Virus record (IMG/VR): IMGVR_UViG_3300029448_009013
Span: 1 to 26,128 of that record
DNA from: a virus
Direction: 5' to 3' (one strand)
DNA length: 26,128 nucleotides
Made by a program: the position numbers and the translations under genes. Below the pieces are notes generated by a model. The model saw only the letters and a list, made by a program, of their open reading frames with translations. It made no database searches and was not told the origin of the DNA. The stretch's first letter is position 1; each line of letters starts with the position of its first letter. Below, in pieces: positions 13,329-20,800 of the stretch.

Positions 13329-14004
13329 ATGGGGCAACAAATATACATCCATGTATGCCAATGTTTTATACAACATGGTCAAGAGGCACACAACGGTACC
13401 TTTTGAATTCCATTGCATCACAGATGATGTAAAAGGCCTCGATCCAAATATAAAGACAATAATTTTTCCTAACCAGCCATGGATAAAGACATGGTGGAGC
13501 AAGTTATGGATGTTCAGTCCGGAGTTTCCTCTAAAGGGTAACATACTTTTTTTTGATCTTGACGTAATAATCCACAACAACATTGATCCTTTGTTTTCAC
13601 ATATGCCAGGCAAGTTTATGATCATAAGAGATTTCAACAGATGTAGAATACCGGAATGGAAACAGAGTAATTCAAGTTGTATGCGTTGGGAGGCTGGCAC
13701 CATGGAACATTTGTACACAAAATTTGTTAATGATCATGTAAAAATTATGAGGCAAAATTGGGGAGACCAAGACTGGATAATGAAGGCCGGAACAGAACAG
13801 ATCACACATTGGCCGGATGACTGGATTAGGTCCTACAAGTGGGAGATGATTGGTTTTAAAGACACAAAATTAAGAGACAAGTCAGGCAAATGGTATTTCA
13901 AAAAGGCTCCAAAGGTCCAAGTTGAAAACAGAGTAGCAGTGTTTCATGGACAGCCAAACCCCATGGAGTGTTCAGATCAATTTGTAATTGACAATTGGAA
14001 GTAA
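13306..14004 (+). CDS. GT-A fold glycosyltransferase-like protein
   Basis: The 232-residue protein has the plan of small phage GT-A transferases: an N-terminal strand (VVCVKWGNKYTSMYANVLYN), PFEFHCITDD, then WWSKLWMF before the metal-binding DxD (D84-L-D86, ILFFDLDVIIHNNIDPLF). A later QDW motif (NWGDQDWIM) and a VAVFHGQPNP strand near the end fit the acceptor side. It likely transfers a sugar from a nucleotide sugar to a glycan, protein or modified base. It overlaps both the unknown gene upstream and nearly the SDR gene downstream. The acceptor is not deducible. Confidence 0.8.
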   Translation: MNHVVCVKWGNKYTSMYANVLYNMVKRHTTVPFEFHCITDDVKGLDPNIKTIIFPNQPWIKTWWSKLWMFSPEFPLKGNILFFDLDVIIHNNIDPLFSHMPGKFMIIRDFNRCRIPEWKQSNSSCMRWEAGTMEHLYTKFVNDHVKIMRQNWGDQDWIMKAGTEQITHWPDDWIRSYKWEMIGFKDTKLRDKSGKWYFKKAPKVQVENRVAVFHGQPNPMECSDQFVIDNWK

Positions 14005-14005
14005 T

Positions 14006-14515
14006 ATGAAAATAGGAATCACAGGAACCACTGCAGGAATAGGTGCAACACTAATAAAAATGCCTTATGAATTTGTGAAATTCGATAGGCATGATGGAGA
14101 CCTACAAGAACCAAGTTGTGTATATGAAAAATTAAAAGACTGTGACGTTTTTATCAACAACGCATGGGAGGGTGACTGCCAGATCAAACTTCTAACATAT
14201 TTTTTTGACAAATGGAGACACCAGCATAAAAAAATTATTTCAATAGGCAGTTCTGTTTGTTCATATCAACCATCCAGCAATGGTTATGGAGATTATGTGG
14301 ATTTGAAAAGACAACTTAGAACAGCACACTGTGATATTGTCAATCTTAAGACTACAAAATGCAAATCATATCTTGTGAATCCAGGTGTGACAGATACGAA
14401 ACTTGTGCAGTCAAGAGAGTGTAATAAAATGACCACCGATGATGTCACAAGCATTATTAAATTTGTATTGGAAAATAAATTATACATTCCGGAGATATAC
14501 TTTTATGTTGAATAG
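14006..14515 (+). CDS. Compact short-chain dehydrogenase/reductase (SDR)
   Basis: I start the gene at the ATG at 14006, one base after the upstream stop; an upstream TTG would overlap. The 169-residue product shows the classical SDR signature in order: G7-x3-G11-I-G13 (GITGTTAGIGATL), VFINNAW for the NNAG motif, catalytic Ser in SIGSSVCSY, YVDLK for YxxxK, and LVNPGVTDT. The usual SDR length is about 250 residues, so loops and the C-terminal part are trimmed. It probably reduces or epimerises a small molecule, perhaps a sugar nucleotide given the neighbouring glycosyltransferase. Its end overlaps the next gene by 11 bases. Confidence 0.78.
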   Translation: MKIGITGTTAGIGATLIKMPYEFVKFDRHDGDLQEPSCVYEKLKDCDVFINNAWEGDCQIKLLTYFFDKWRHQHKKIISIGSSVCSYQPSSNGYGDYVDLKRQLRTAHCDIVNLKTTKCKSYLVNPGVTDTKLVQSRECNKMTTDDVTSIIKFVLENKLYIPEIYFYVE

Positions 14516-15602
14516 ATATGGATGGCAGTTTTATCATTGGCACATAGAGCCAAGTTCCAAATGCAGTTTAAAATGTCCTAGATGTCCAAGGCAGGAGCAC
14601 CCTGATATTAGTTGGATGCAAAAAGAAATATCATTGACTGAATTTAAAAGGGTGTTTACCAAAGATATGTTGGATCAGGCACAGCGGTTCACCATGTGTG
14701 GTGACGTTGGAGACCCTATCTATGCCAAAGACTACATAGACATAATAGATTATATAAAATCTCACAATCCTGAAATACAAATATTCACAATCACAAACGG
14801 AAGTTATAAAACAGAAAAATGGTGGAAAAAATTTGCCGCTGTATCAAACAAACATGACACCATTAATTTCAGTGTAGATGGTTATGATCAAAAGTCAAAT
14901 GATCTATATCGTGTTAACAGTCATTGGGACAGTATCATGCATGGTATGAAAATATGTTCAAACGAAAGTGACATGTTTGTGAACTGGGCAACCATTGTAT
15001 TCAAATTCAACGAGACACATTTATTACAAATCAAAGGACTGGCAAAAGAACAAGGTTGTGACGCCCTGCAATTGACACATAGCACTAAATTTGGTTCTAA
15101 GTACGGTGACGCATATGGTGGGGAGTATGACCTTCTCGAACCTAGTGCAAAGTTTGTCAGCAAATCTCATAGATACGAAAGACACACGATAAACTTGTCC
15201 GGTAGGCGACCAATGCGTTTGCAATACATGAAAACAAACTTCAAAAAATTTAATGAAATCAAAAAACAATTCACCGGTGATGTTGTCCCGATGTGCTTAA
15301 TTGGTAATCGTGGATTGTACATGAATGCAGAAGGAACAATTTTTCCCTGCAGTTGGACAAGTTTTCCATACAAGAGCCTAGAACACAATGGCAAAACAAT
15401 AAACTGGGAGGACAGTTTTTTTGTTAAAAACAAACATCTAGTGAATGCCAAAGGAAACAGATCAATCGAAGAAATACTTAATGACGACATATGGCAGACG
15501 TTGTTTGATAGTTTTACCAACAATCCTTTTGTTGAGTGTTCACAAAAGTGTGGCAAAGAAGTGGTAGACAAAAAATACGGAGTAGGTTATTATACAAACT
15601 AA
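14505..15602 (+). CDS. Radical SAM protein with Cys-rich C-terminal domain (copy 2)
   Basis: I set the start at 14505 (MLNRYGWQFYHWHIEPSSKC at its start), preceded by GGAG at 14491, instead of an upstream reading inside the SDR gene. The 365-residue protein has C20-x3-C24-x2-C27 (KCSLKCPRCPRQ), an FTITNGSY strand and NFSVDGYD. SPASM-like cysteines follow at C264, C282 (TIFPCSW), C345 and C349. The layout matches the first radical SAM protein only in outline, so the two probably act on different substrates. SPASM proteins often modify peptides or transfer electrons through extra clusters. The substrate is unknown; no obvious small precursor peptide was identified beside it. The end overlaps the next gene (TAATG). 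Confidence 0.88.
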   Translation: MLNRYGWQFYHWHIEPSSKCSLKCPRCPRQEHPDISWMQKEISLTEFKRVFTKDMLDQAQRFTMCGDVGDPIYAKDYIDIIDYIKSHNPEIQIFTITNGSYKTEKWWKKFAAVSNKHDTINFSVDGYDQKSNDLYRVNSHWDSIMHGMKICSNESDMFVNWATIVFKFNETHLLQIKGLAKEQGCDALQLTHSTKFGSKYGDAYGGEYDLLEPSAKFVSKSHRYERHTINLSGRRPMRLQYMKTNFKKFNEIKKQFTGDVVPMCLIGNRGLYMNAEGTIFPCSWTSFPYKSLEHNGKTINWEDSFFVKNKHLVNAKGNRSIEEILNDDIWQTLFDSFTNNPFVECSQKCGKEVVDKKYGVGYYTN

Positions 15603-15919
15603 TGAATAAAAGTTTTGGAAAAGTGAAAGTAAAAAGAATCAAACCTCAACTGGACGAAATACCGGAAGATTGTGGTTACGATAAAAGATTCAAATACGAT
15701 ATTGATATGAATGCAAACGGCATTATGGGTGAATGTATAGAATGGTGCCAGGTTAATTGCAAAAGCAGATGGGGATGGTGGTTTGACGGACCGGTATCCG
15801 ACAATCCTTACCATCATAACTGGGAGGAACAGAATAGTTTTATGAGTTTTGAAAACAAAAGAGAAGCCATGGCATTTTTCTTAGCCGTTGGTTTGGCAAA
15901 CATGGGACACAAACATTGA
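15602..15919 (+). CDS. Small hypothetical protein, Trp/Cys-rich centre
   Basis: The 105-residue protein starts in the stop codon of the radical SAM gene (an upstream reading from 15536 would overlap it). Its centre is unusual: CIEWCQVNCKSRWGWWFDGP, followed by HHNWEEQNSFMSFENKREAM and a hydrophobic helix AFFLAVGLANMG. Three close cysteines and several tryptophans could bind metal or form a small domain. I recognise no named family. Its coupling to the radical SAM gene and the Cys/Trp-rich core make it worth testing as a substrate or partner. Confidence 0.65.
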   Translation: MNKSFGKVKVKRIKPQLDEIPEDCGYDKRFKYDIDMNANGIMGECIEWCQVNCKSRWGWWFDGPVSDNPYHHNWEEQNSFMSFENKREAMAFFLAVGLANMGHKH

Positions 15920-15930
15920 TAATTAATAGT

Positions 15931-16284
15931 ATGGAAGGTTACGAAAATCACAAATGGTTTGAGATCACTGATGAAGCAAAAAATCAGATGGAGAAACTGC
16001 TATCGAAGAATCCAGAAAAATATGCTGTCAGCCTTGAAGTACAAGGTGGTGGCTGTGCAGGTTTCAAATACGAATGGGGATTTGCAGACACCAAGGAATC
16101 CATAGGCAAAGATGATCATGTGGAAGATTGGAAGACAGGCCGTTTTGTTGTTGACGAATCATCAATGCTGTATGTTGCAGGCACCAAAATTGATTGGAAA
16201 GAAGAAGTATTTGGTTCGCAGTTTGAAATAATCAATCCAAATGCACAGTCAGGTTGTGGTTGCGGTGAATCATTCAGCATGTAA
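15931..16284 (+). CDS. A-type iron-sulfur carrier (IscA/HesB-like)
   Basis: The 117-residue protein has the full A-type carrier signature: C42 in GGGCAGF and C109-G-C111 in SGCGCGESF. The start is the ATG at 15931; an upstream TTG at 15916 overlaps the previous stop. GATAAT at 15918-15923 lies 7 bases before the ATG but lacks a good -35. IscA/HesB proteins carry Fe-S clusters to client enzymes, and homologues are frequent in marine myophages. Here the two radical SAM proteins with auxiliary-cluster cysteines are natural local clients. The segment GKDDHVEDWKTG between the motifs is slightly long. Its stop overlaps the next ATG (TAATG). Confidence 0.92.
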   Translation: MEGYENHKWFEITDEAKNQMEKLLSKNPEKYAVSLEVQGGGCAGFKYEWGFADTKESIGKDDHVEDWKTGRFVVDESSMLYVAGTKIDWKEEVFGSQFEIINPNAQSGCGCGESFSM

Positions 16285-17027
16285 TGGACACAGCATTTGT
16301 AATAGGCAACGGTGAAAGCAGACCAATTTTTCCTATAGAACATTTAAAAGACAAAGGCATCATATACGGGTGCAACGCAATATATAGAGACTATCCAAAA
16401 TTATGTGATCATATAGTTGCTGTCAATCAACCGATGTATGACGAACTACTGGCGTGGCACAATAACGGTAAAGAATCACCAATGATACACGGGCCAGAAG
16501 ACATCAGCAAATGGAACTACATCTGTCAAGGAGACGAAACCACGGATACTCCAAAGAATCTAAAACTTTATAGAATTTGGCGAGGTGGAGACATCAAAAA
16601 AGGCAACGAGATTAGAACAATTGATTTCACATTAAACAGAGGATCGGGCATGAGTGCAGTGCTCATGGCGGCGGAATCCGGTGTCAAAAATATTATGATA
16701 TTGGCCTTTGACATATTGGGTTCCAGACAGTGGGAGAGAGACACACCCAGCAGGAGTCAGAACAACATGTACAAGAACACGCAGAATTATCCATCACGTA
16801 TGAGCATGAAAGCATATCTAAAATATGAATGGATGTTTCAGTTGAGACAAATTATAAGAAAATTTCCAGACACCAATTTCTATTTCATAAACAGGCGTGA
16901 GTACCTGCACGGCAATCAGTTCCTAAAACACTATTTCGATCAAGCAAATATAAAGTGTGGCATCTATGCGGACCTGCGTAGGTGGATCGACGGACAGCGT
17001 GATGATATTAAATGGTTAAGACTATAA
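16284..17027 (+). CDS. GNGESR/GCNA-motif protein, copy 2
   Basis: The 247-residue protein starts AFVIGNGESRPIFPIEHLKD, then GCNAIYRDYP, HIVAVNQPMYDE, and a second half with GSGMSAVLMAAESG and MILAFDILGS. This is the same motif order as the product of 10055, with extra residues in the middle (WNYICQGDETTD). The GNGESR loop suggests nucleotide or nucleotide-sugar binding, and a DUF115-like or GT42-like transferase is the nearest idea, but I cannot assign a substrate. It begins in the stop of the Fe-S carrier gene and its 3' end overlaps the convergent minus-strand gene by 6 bases. Confidence 0.72.
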   Translation: MDTAFVIGNGESRPIFPIEHLKDKGIIYGCNAIYRDYPKLCDHIVAVNQPMYDELLAWHNNGKESPMIHGPEDISKWNYICQGDETTDTPKNLKLYRIWRGGDIKKGNEIRTIDFTLNRGSGMSAVLMAAESGVKNIMILAFDILGSRQWERDTPSRSQNNMYKNTQNYPSRMSMKAYLKYEWMFQLRQIIRKFPDTNFYFINRREYLHGNQFLKHYFDQANIKCGIYADLRRWIDGQRDDIKWLRL

Positions 17028-17303
17028 GGTCTTTATTGTTGAACTTGCGTCGAGCTGATATATCTTTCTCATTTTGACGCCAACTTTTTGTGCGTATTTT
17101 TTGGTATCACAATATGAACAAACGTGTTTGTAATCGTTACATGCTCGGTCGGGATCTACCTTTGCTCTTGGTCTAAAAAATGTAACTCCGCAACTGTCAC
17201 ACTTGAAGACATACACAGTATTTTTTCTATGGAACGTGTGATAAATGCCCAGTTTGGACTGGCGTTCGTACAATCTCATGGTCTTGAGTGTTTCTATGAA
17301 CAT
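17022..17303 (-). CDS. Small zinc-ribbon protein, only minus-strand gene
   Basis: On the minus strand, 93 residues are encoded with two paired cysteine knuckles: C35-x2-C38 (FKCDSCG) and C62-x2-C65 (HVCSYCD). Between them lies TFFRPRAKVDPDRACNDYKH, which fits a four-Cys zinc ribbon. The composition and gap-filling position between a convergent and a divergent neighbour support a real gene rather than a shadow. A late-type box ATTAAATA (17309-17316 on the minus strand) precedes the ATG by 5 bases. It likely binds nucleic acid, perhaps as a regulator or a relic of an HNH-type protein, but no HNH motif is seen. Confidence 0.75.
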   Translation of the reverse strand: MFIETLKTMRLYERQSKLGIYHTFHRKNTVYVFKCDSCGVTFFRPRAKVDPDRACNDYKHVCSYCDTKKYAQKVGVKMRKIYQLDASSTIKTL

Positions 17304-17308
17304 ATGTG

Positions 17309-17316
17309 TATTTAAT
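17309..17316 (-). promoter_or_regulatory. Minus-strand late-type box ATTAAATA (divergent pair)
   Basis: Read on the minus strand this is ATTAAATA followed by CACAT and the ATG of the zinc-ribbon gene. It overlaps the plus-strand box at 17314-17321 by three bases, so the 32-base gap would hold two back-to-back late promoters. Confidence 0.4.
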
Positions 17317-17321
17317 AAATA
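17314..17321 (+). promoter_or_regulatory. Plus-strand late-type box AATAAATA for the fibre block
   Basis: AATAAATA lies 14 bases before the ATG at 17336, the first fibre gene. Together with the minus-strand box it forms the near-palindrome TATTTAATAAATA. Late timing would fit structural genes. Confidence 0.5.
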
Positions 17322-17335
17322 AGCATATAGATAAT

Positions 17336-17824
17336 ATGACTAGATTAAATATTGACACAGGAACTTTAGGAAACACTGCAACAGGCGACACAATCAGGAC
17401 CGCCATGACGAAAGTAAACACGAACTTCGAAGAAGTTTACCAACTTATCGGAAACGCCGACGATGGTCTCATCACCACAACAATAACCAATGGTGACCTT
17501 AAATTACAGGCCAACGGGACAGGTATCGTAGAAATAGATCAATTACAAATCAACAACACTGCGATCACACCAATTACAACTAACAGTGACCTAACATTGA
17601 GTGCGAATGGCACAGGTGATATAGTTCTAGGTGCTGTGACCGTAGCAGATAATAAAATAACATCTAATGAATCCAATGCAAACTTACAAATCGACGCCTC
17701 AGGGACTGGAGCAGTTGAACTCTTGACAGCAAAAGTCATAATGGCCAATTTGCCCACAAGTAATCCAAATGTTGCTGGACAGTTGTTCAGAGACGGCACG
17801 GATCTTAAGGTAAGCACAGGCTAA
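17336..17824 (+). CDS. Short fibre-type structural protein (shared N-terminal module)
   Basis: I start at the ATG at 17336; a GTG at 17306 would read through the promoter. The 162-residue protein has the N-terminal module of the three following fibre proteins: TGTLGNTATGDTIRTAMTKV then NTNFEEVYQLIG. Next come two or three beta repeats of the form SDLTLSANGTGDIVL with VADNKITSNESNANL. It ends LPTSNPNVAGQLFRDGTDLK and VSTG, a common C-terminal end in marine phage structural proteins. The N-terminal module probably attaches to the virion or to other fibres. It is the shortest of the set and lacks the adhesin-type domains. Confidence 0.78.
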   Translation: MTRLNIDTGTLGNTATGDTIRTAMTKVNTNFEEVYQLIGNADDGLITTTITNGDLKLQANGTGIVEIDQLQINNTAITPITTNSDLTLSANGTGDIVLGAVTVADNKITSNESNANLQIDASGTGAVELLTAKVIMANLPTSNPNVAGQLFRDGTDLKVSTG

Positions 17825-17830
17825 TAGCCT
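17818..17830 (+). terminator. Weak hairpin after the first fibre gene
   Basis: AGGCT-AAT-AGCCT forms a 5-base-pair stem with a 3-base loop across the stop codon, followed by TTAAACG and not by a real T-tract. It could slow or end transcription weakly, but a factor-independent terminator would usually have a longer stem and more Ts. Confidence 0.25.
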
Positions 17831-17852
17831 TTAAACGTAATACATTAAAACC

Positions 17853-17860
17853 ACTAAATA
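17853..17860 (+). promoter_or_regulatory. Late-type box ACTAAATA before the giant fibre gene
   Basis: ACTAAATA ends 9 bases before the ATG at 17870 in a 45-base gap. No Shine-Dalgarno site is present, so a nearly leaderless transcript is again predicted. Confidence 0.45.
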
Positions 17861-17869
17861 TTAGTTGAT

Positions 17870-20800
17870 ATGGCACAACAAGTAATAGATGTAGGGACAA
17901 GTGCGGATAGCGGTAACGGTGATTCGCTGTACGAGGCTGGCAATAAGATCAACAACAATTTTGGTGATTTCTTTGATCTCACACCGGTCAAATCTGACAT
18001 CAAGTTCCTCGGCAACAACATCACCGCAAGATTATCCAACGCAGACATCATGGTACATCCTAGCGGCACAGGTACTGTGCTGTTTCCTGGCATTAGATTC
18101 AATGACAACAACATTGAGGTTCTTAACAGCAACGATGATCTTAAAATAACAGCAAATGGATCTGGGCGTGTCACAATAGCAGGACTTGGATTTGGTGGCA
18201 CAACAATCAGTTCAGACGATTCCTCTTCTGTCAACATAAATGAAAATTTAATTGTCGATGGTGACTTCACTGTGGCCGATGGTTTTACTTTCAGCGGTGC
18301 ACAGACCTTTGCCACAGGCACTACTTTTGGTACTTTGACTATTGCCAATGGATCAATCACAGATTCCTCAGGTGCAATTAGTTTTGGAAATGAAAATTTG
18401 ACCACAACAGGAACACTTGCCGCGGGAGATGACTCTGTAATAGGAAACTTGACATTGACTGATGGATCAATTACAGATTCCTCAGGTGCAATTAGTTTTG
18501 GCAATGAGAATATCAGCACAACCGGAAACCTATCAGCGGGCACGACTACGTTTGACGCATTGACAGTGTCCGGGGCGACTTCTTTTGCGGCGCCTGTCAC
18601 TGTGGACAGTCTATCTTTCAACGACAATATAATTTCTACAAGCACAAACGCAGACCTTGAGCTGACACCGGGAGGCACGGGTGTTGTAAACGTGTCCAAC
18701 ATGACAATAGATTCCTCAATAAATTTCACGGACAATGTGATCAAGGTCACAACCTCAAATGCGGACATGGTGCTTTCTGCCAATGGTACCGGTTCGGTAG
18801 TAATAAACAATTTAGATCTAGATTCCGGCACTATCGATAACACGATAATAGGAGCCAACGATCCATCTTCAGGATTGTTCAGTACTTTGAATTACACAAC
18901 ACTTGTAATACCAAACAAAATTACTTTTTCAGGCAACACAGTTTCAACTAATAGATCAAATGACAATCTTGAGTTTGCGGCCAACGGCTCTGGAAACGTT
19001 GTAATAAATGGTTTGTCACTTCCCAATTCCGACGGATCCACTGGTGCCTTCATAAAAACAGACGGAAGCGGGGCATTATCATTTTTTGCCAGTTCGATAG
19101 CATTCAGTGAATCAACTATCGTGGACAACCAACAAACTATTGGTTTCAGTTCTAAGACCATAATAGATTCCAACACAGCAATTGGTTCGCATGAACAATT
19201 ACAGTCTGACGCAGTTATGCTTGACAGTTTTGATCAAAGCAAGTATGACAGTGCATGGTACATAGTTCTAAGCAGAAACAAGGCGGCGGACAGTGCCATA
19301 GAATTCCAAATACAAAAACACGTCTTGGCACAGGGCACGGAGGACGGATCGACCTTTGACTCATTCTCTGGTTCATCTCAGATTGTAAGATCATCAGCCA
19401 GTGACAAGGCTCCTGAACTTGCAAGTGACGTTAGGTCCGCTGTCAGCAAAGTAAGACTGTTGGGACGGGCAGGTTTACTTGCAGACTCATCGGTATCCAC
19501 AGACAATGCCGTGACTTTCTTTAGAATTGGTCTTGGAGACAATGACTCTTCAGGTACGCAGGCCGCTTCAGGACTTGCACAGACACTTTTGACCGCTGAC
19601 CTGGATTCGGCGGCGGCCACCCTAGACAGTTGGGCCATAGCAGATCACAGGGCGGCCAAATATTTCATATCCATCAACAACACAACAACCAATGAAGTTT
19701 CTTCCACAGAGGTGATGTTGATACATGATGGCACAGACGCATACGTAACAGAATACAACACAATAATTTCAAATGGAGAATCTACACCTTTGGCAACTTT
19801 CACTGCTGATATTAGTGGCGGCAACGCCAGACTAAGGGGAGCGAACGGAACAGCAGGGACCTGCAGAGTTGTGATGTACAGAATACTACTTGCCGACGAC
19901 ACTTCGGCCGCTGATGGAACCTATGTTGATGTGCTTGGTGCCAAGGACGTCACCAACACCGGACAAACAACAATCGACACCGACACATTCAGAGGCACAG
20001 CATCTCCGGATGTAAGTTCCCAGAAGGTTATTAGTACTTTTGCCAACACTTTTGACAGTGTTTGGTATCATGCAACACACAAGGACATTACAAATGGCGA
20101 ATTCGCCATGCACAAATATTCAATAAACCAAGGCATCACAAGCGATGGCAGTACGCAACAGGCCGGTATAACAGACTCATCAATTTTACAAACAGGCGCA
20201 ATGAACGACATCAACACTGTGGACGTTGGCATAAGCGGATCAAACATTCAATTGTTGGCGACAGGGGTCAACGATGGCTCCACGGCAATACTCAATGCAA
20301 CAAGTTATTTTGCAATAGGAGTTGGAGATAACACCGCAGATGCCACATCAGGTAGAATTAAAACCGTAGCAGGTGTCAGTGTTGCAGGAAATGTCGAAAC
20401 CAAAATTGATCATGTTACTGCCACTGGAAACACACAAGGTTCGGTGGCGTCAACAAGAACAGGTGCAGAATTTACTGCCAGCGAATTCAACGGTGCATTA
20501 TACTTTTTGGTCACACGTGATATTGCTAACGGCAGTTTTGAAACACAGAAAGTTTCAGTGATGCACAATTACAATGACGCTTTTTTGACATCATCGTCAG
20601 TTACCAGCACGGATGAGGGTGACACACATCCAACATTTGATGCTGACATGGTAACAGCAGATGACAGCTCATCAAAAATAAGATTAAGAATGACAGACGG
20701 TGACGGATCAAGTGTTACACCATCGAACACAATGAATTACTTCAGAATAGGAATCGGTGACGATGACTCCACAGGGTATGTGGGCGAACTGACTTTGGTC

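Noticed and set aside
13988-13993. TTGACA before the SDR gene
   Set aside because: No -10 box lies 15-18 bases downstream, and it falls within the glycosyltransferase coding sequence.
17854-18858. Minus-strand ORF of 334 codons opposite the giant fibre gene
   Set aside because: The fibre reading has a recognisable module, repeats and a promoter. The antisense product is a low-complexity Ser/Val/Pro/Leu string produced by the fibre's Thr/Ser/Asn/Gly codons, and similar shadows lie opposite all four fibre genes.
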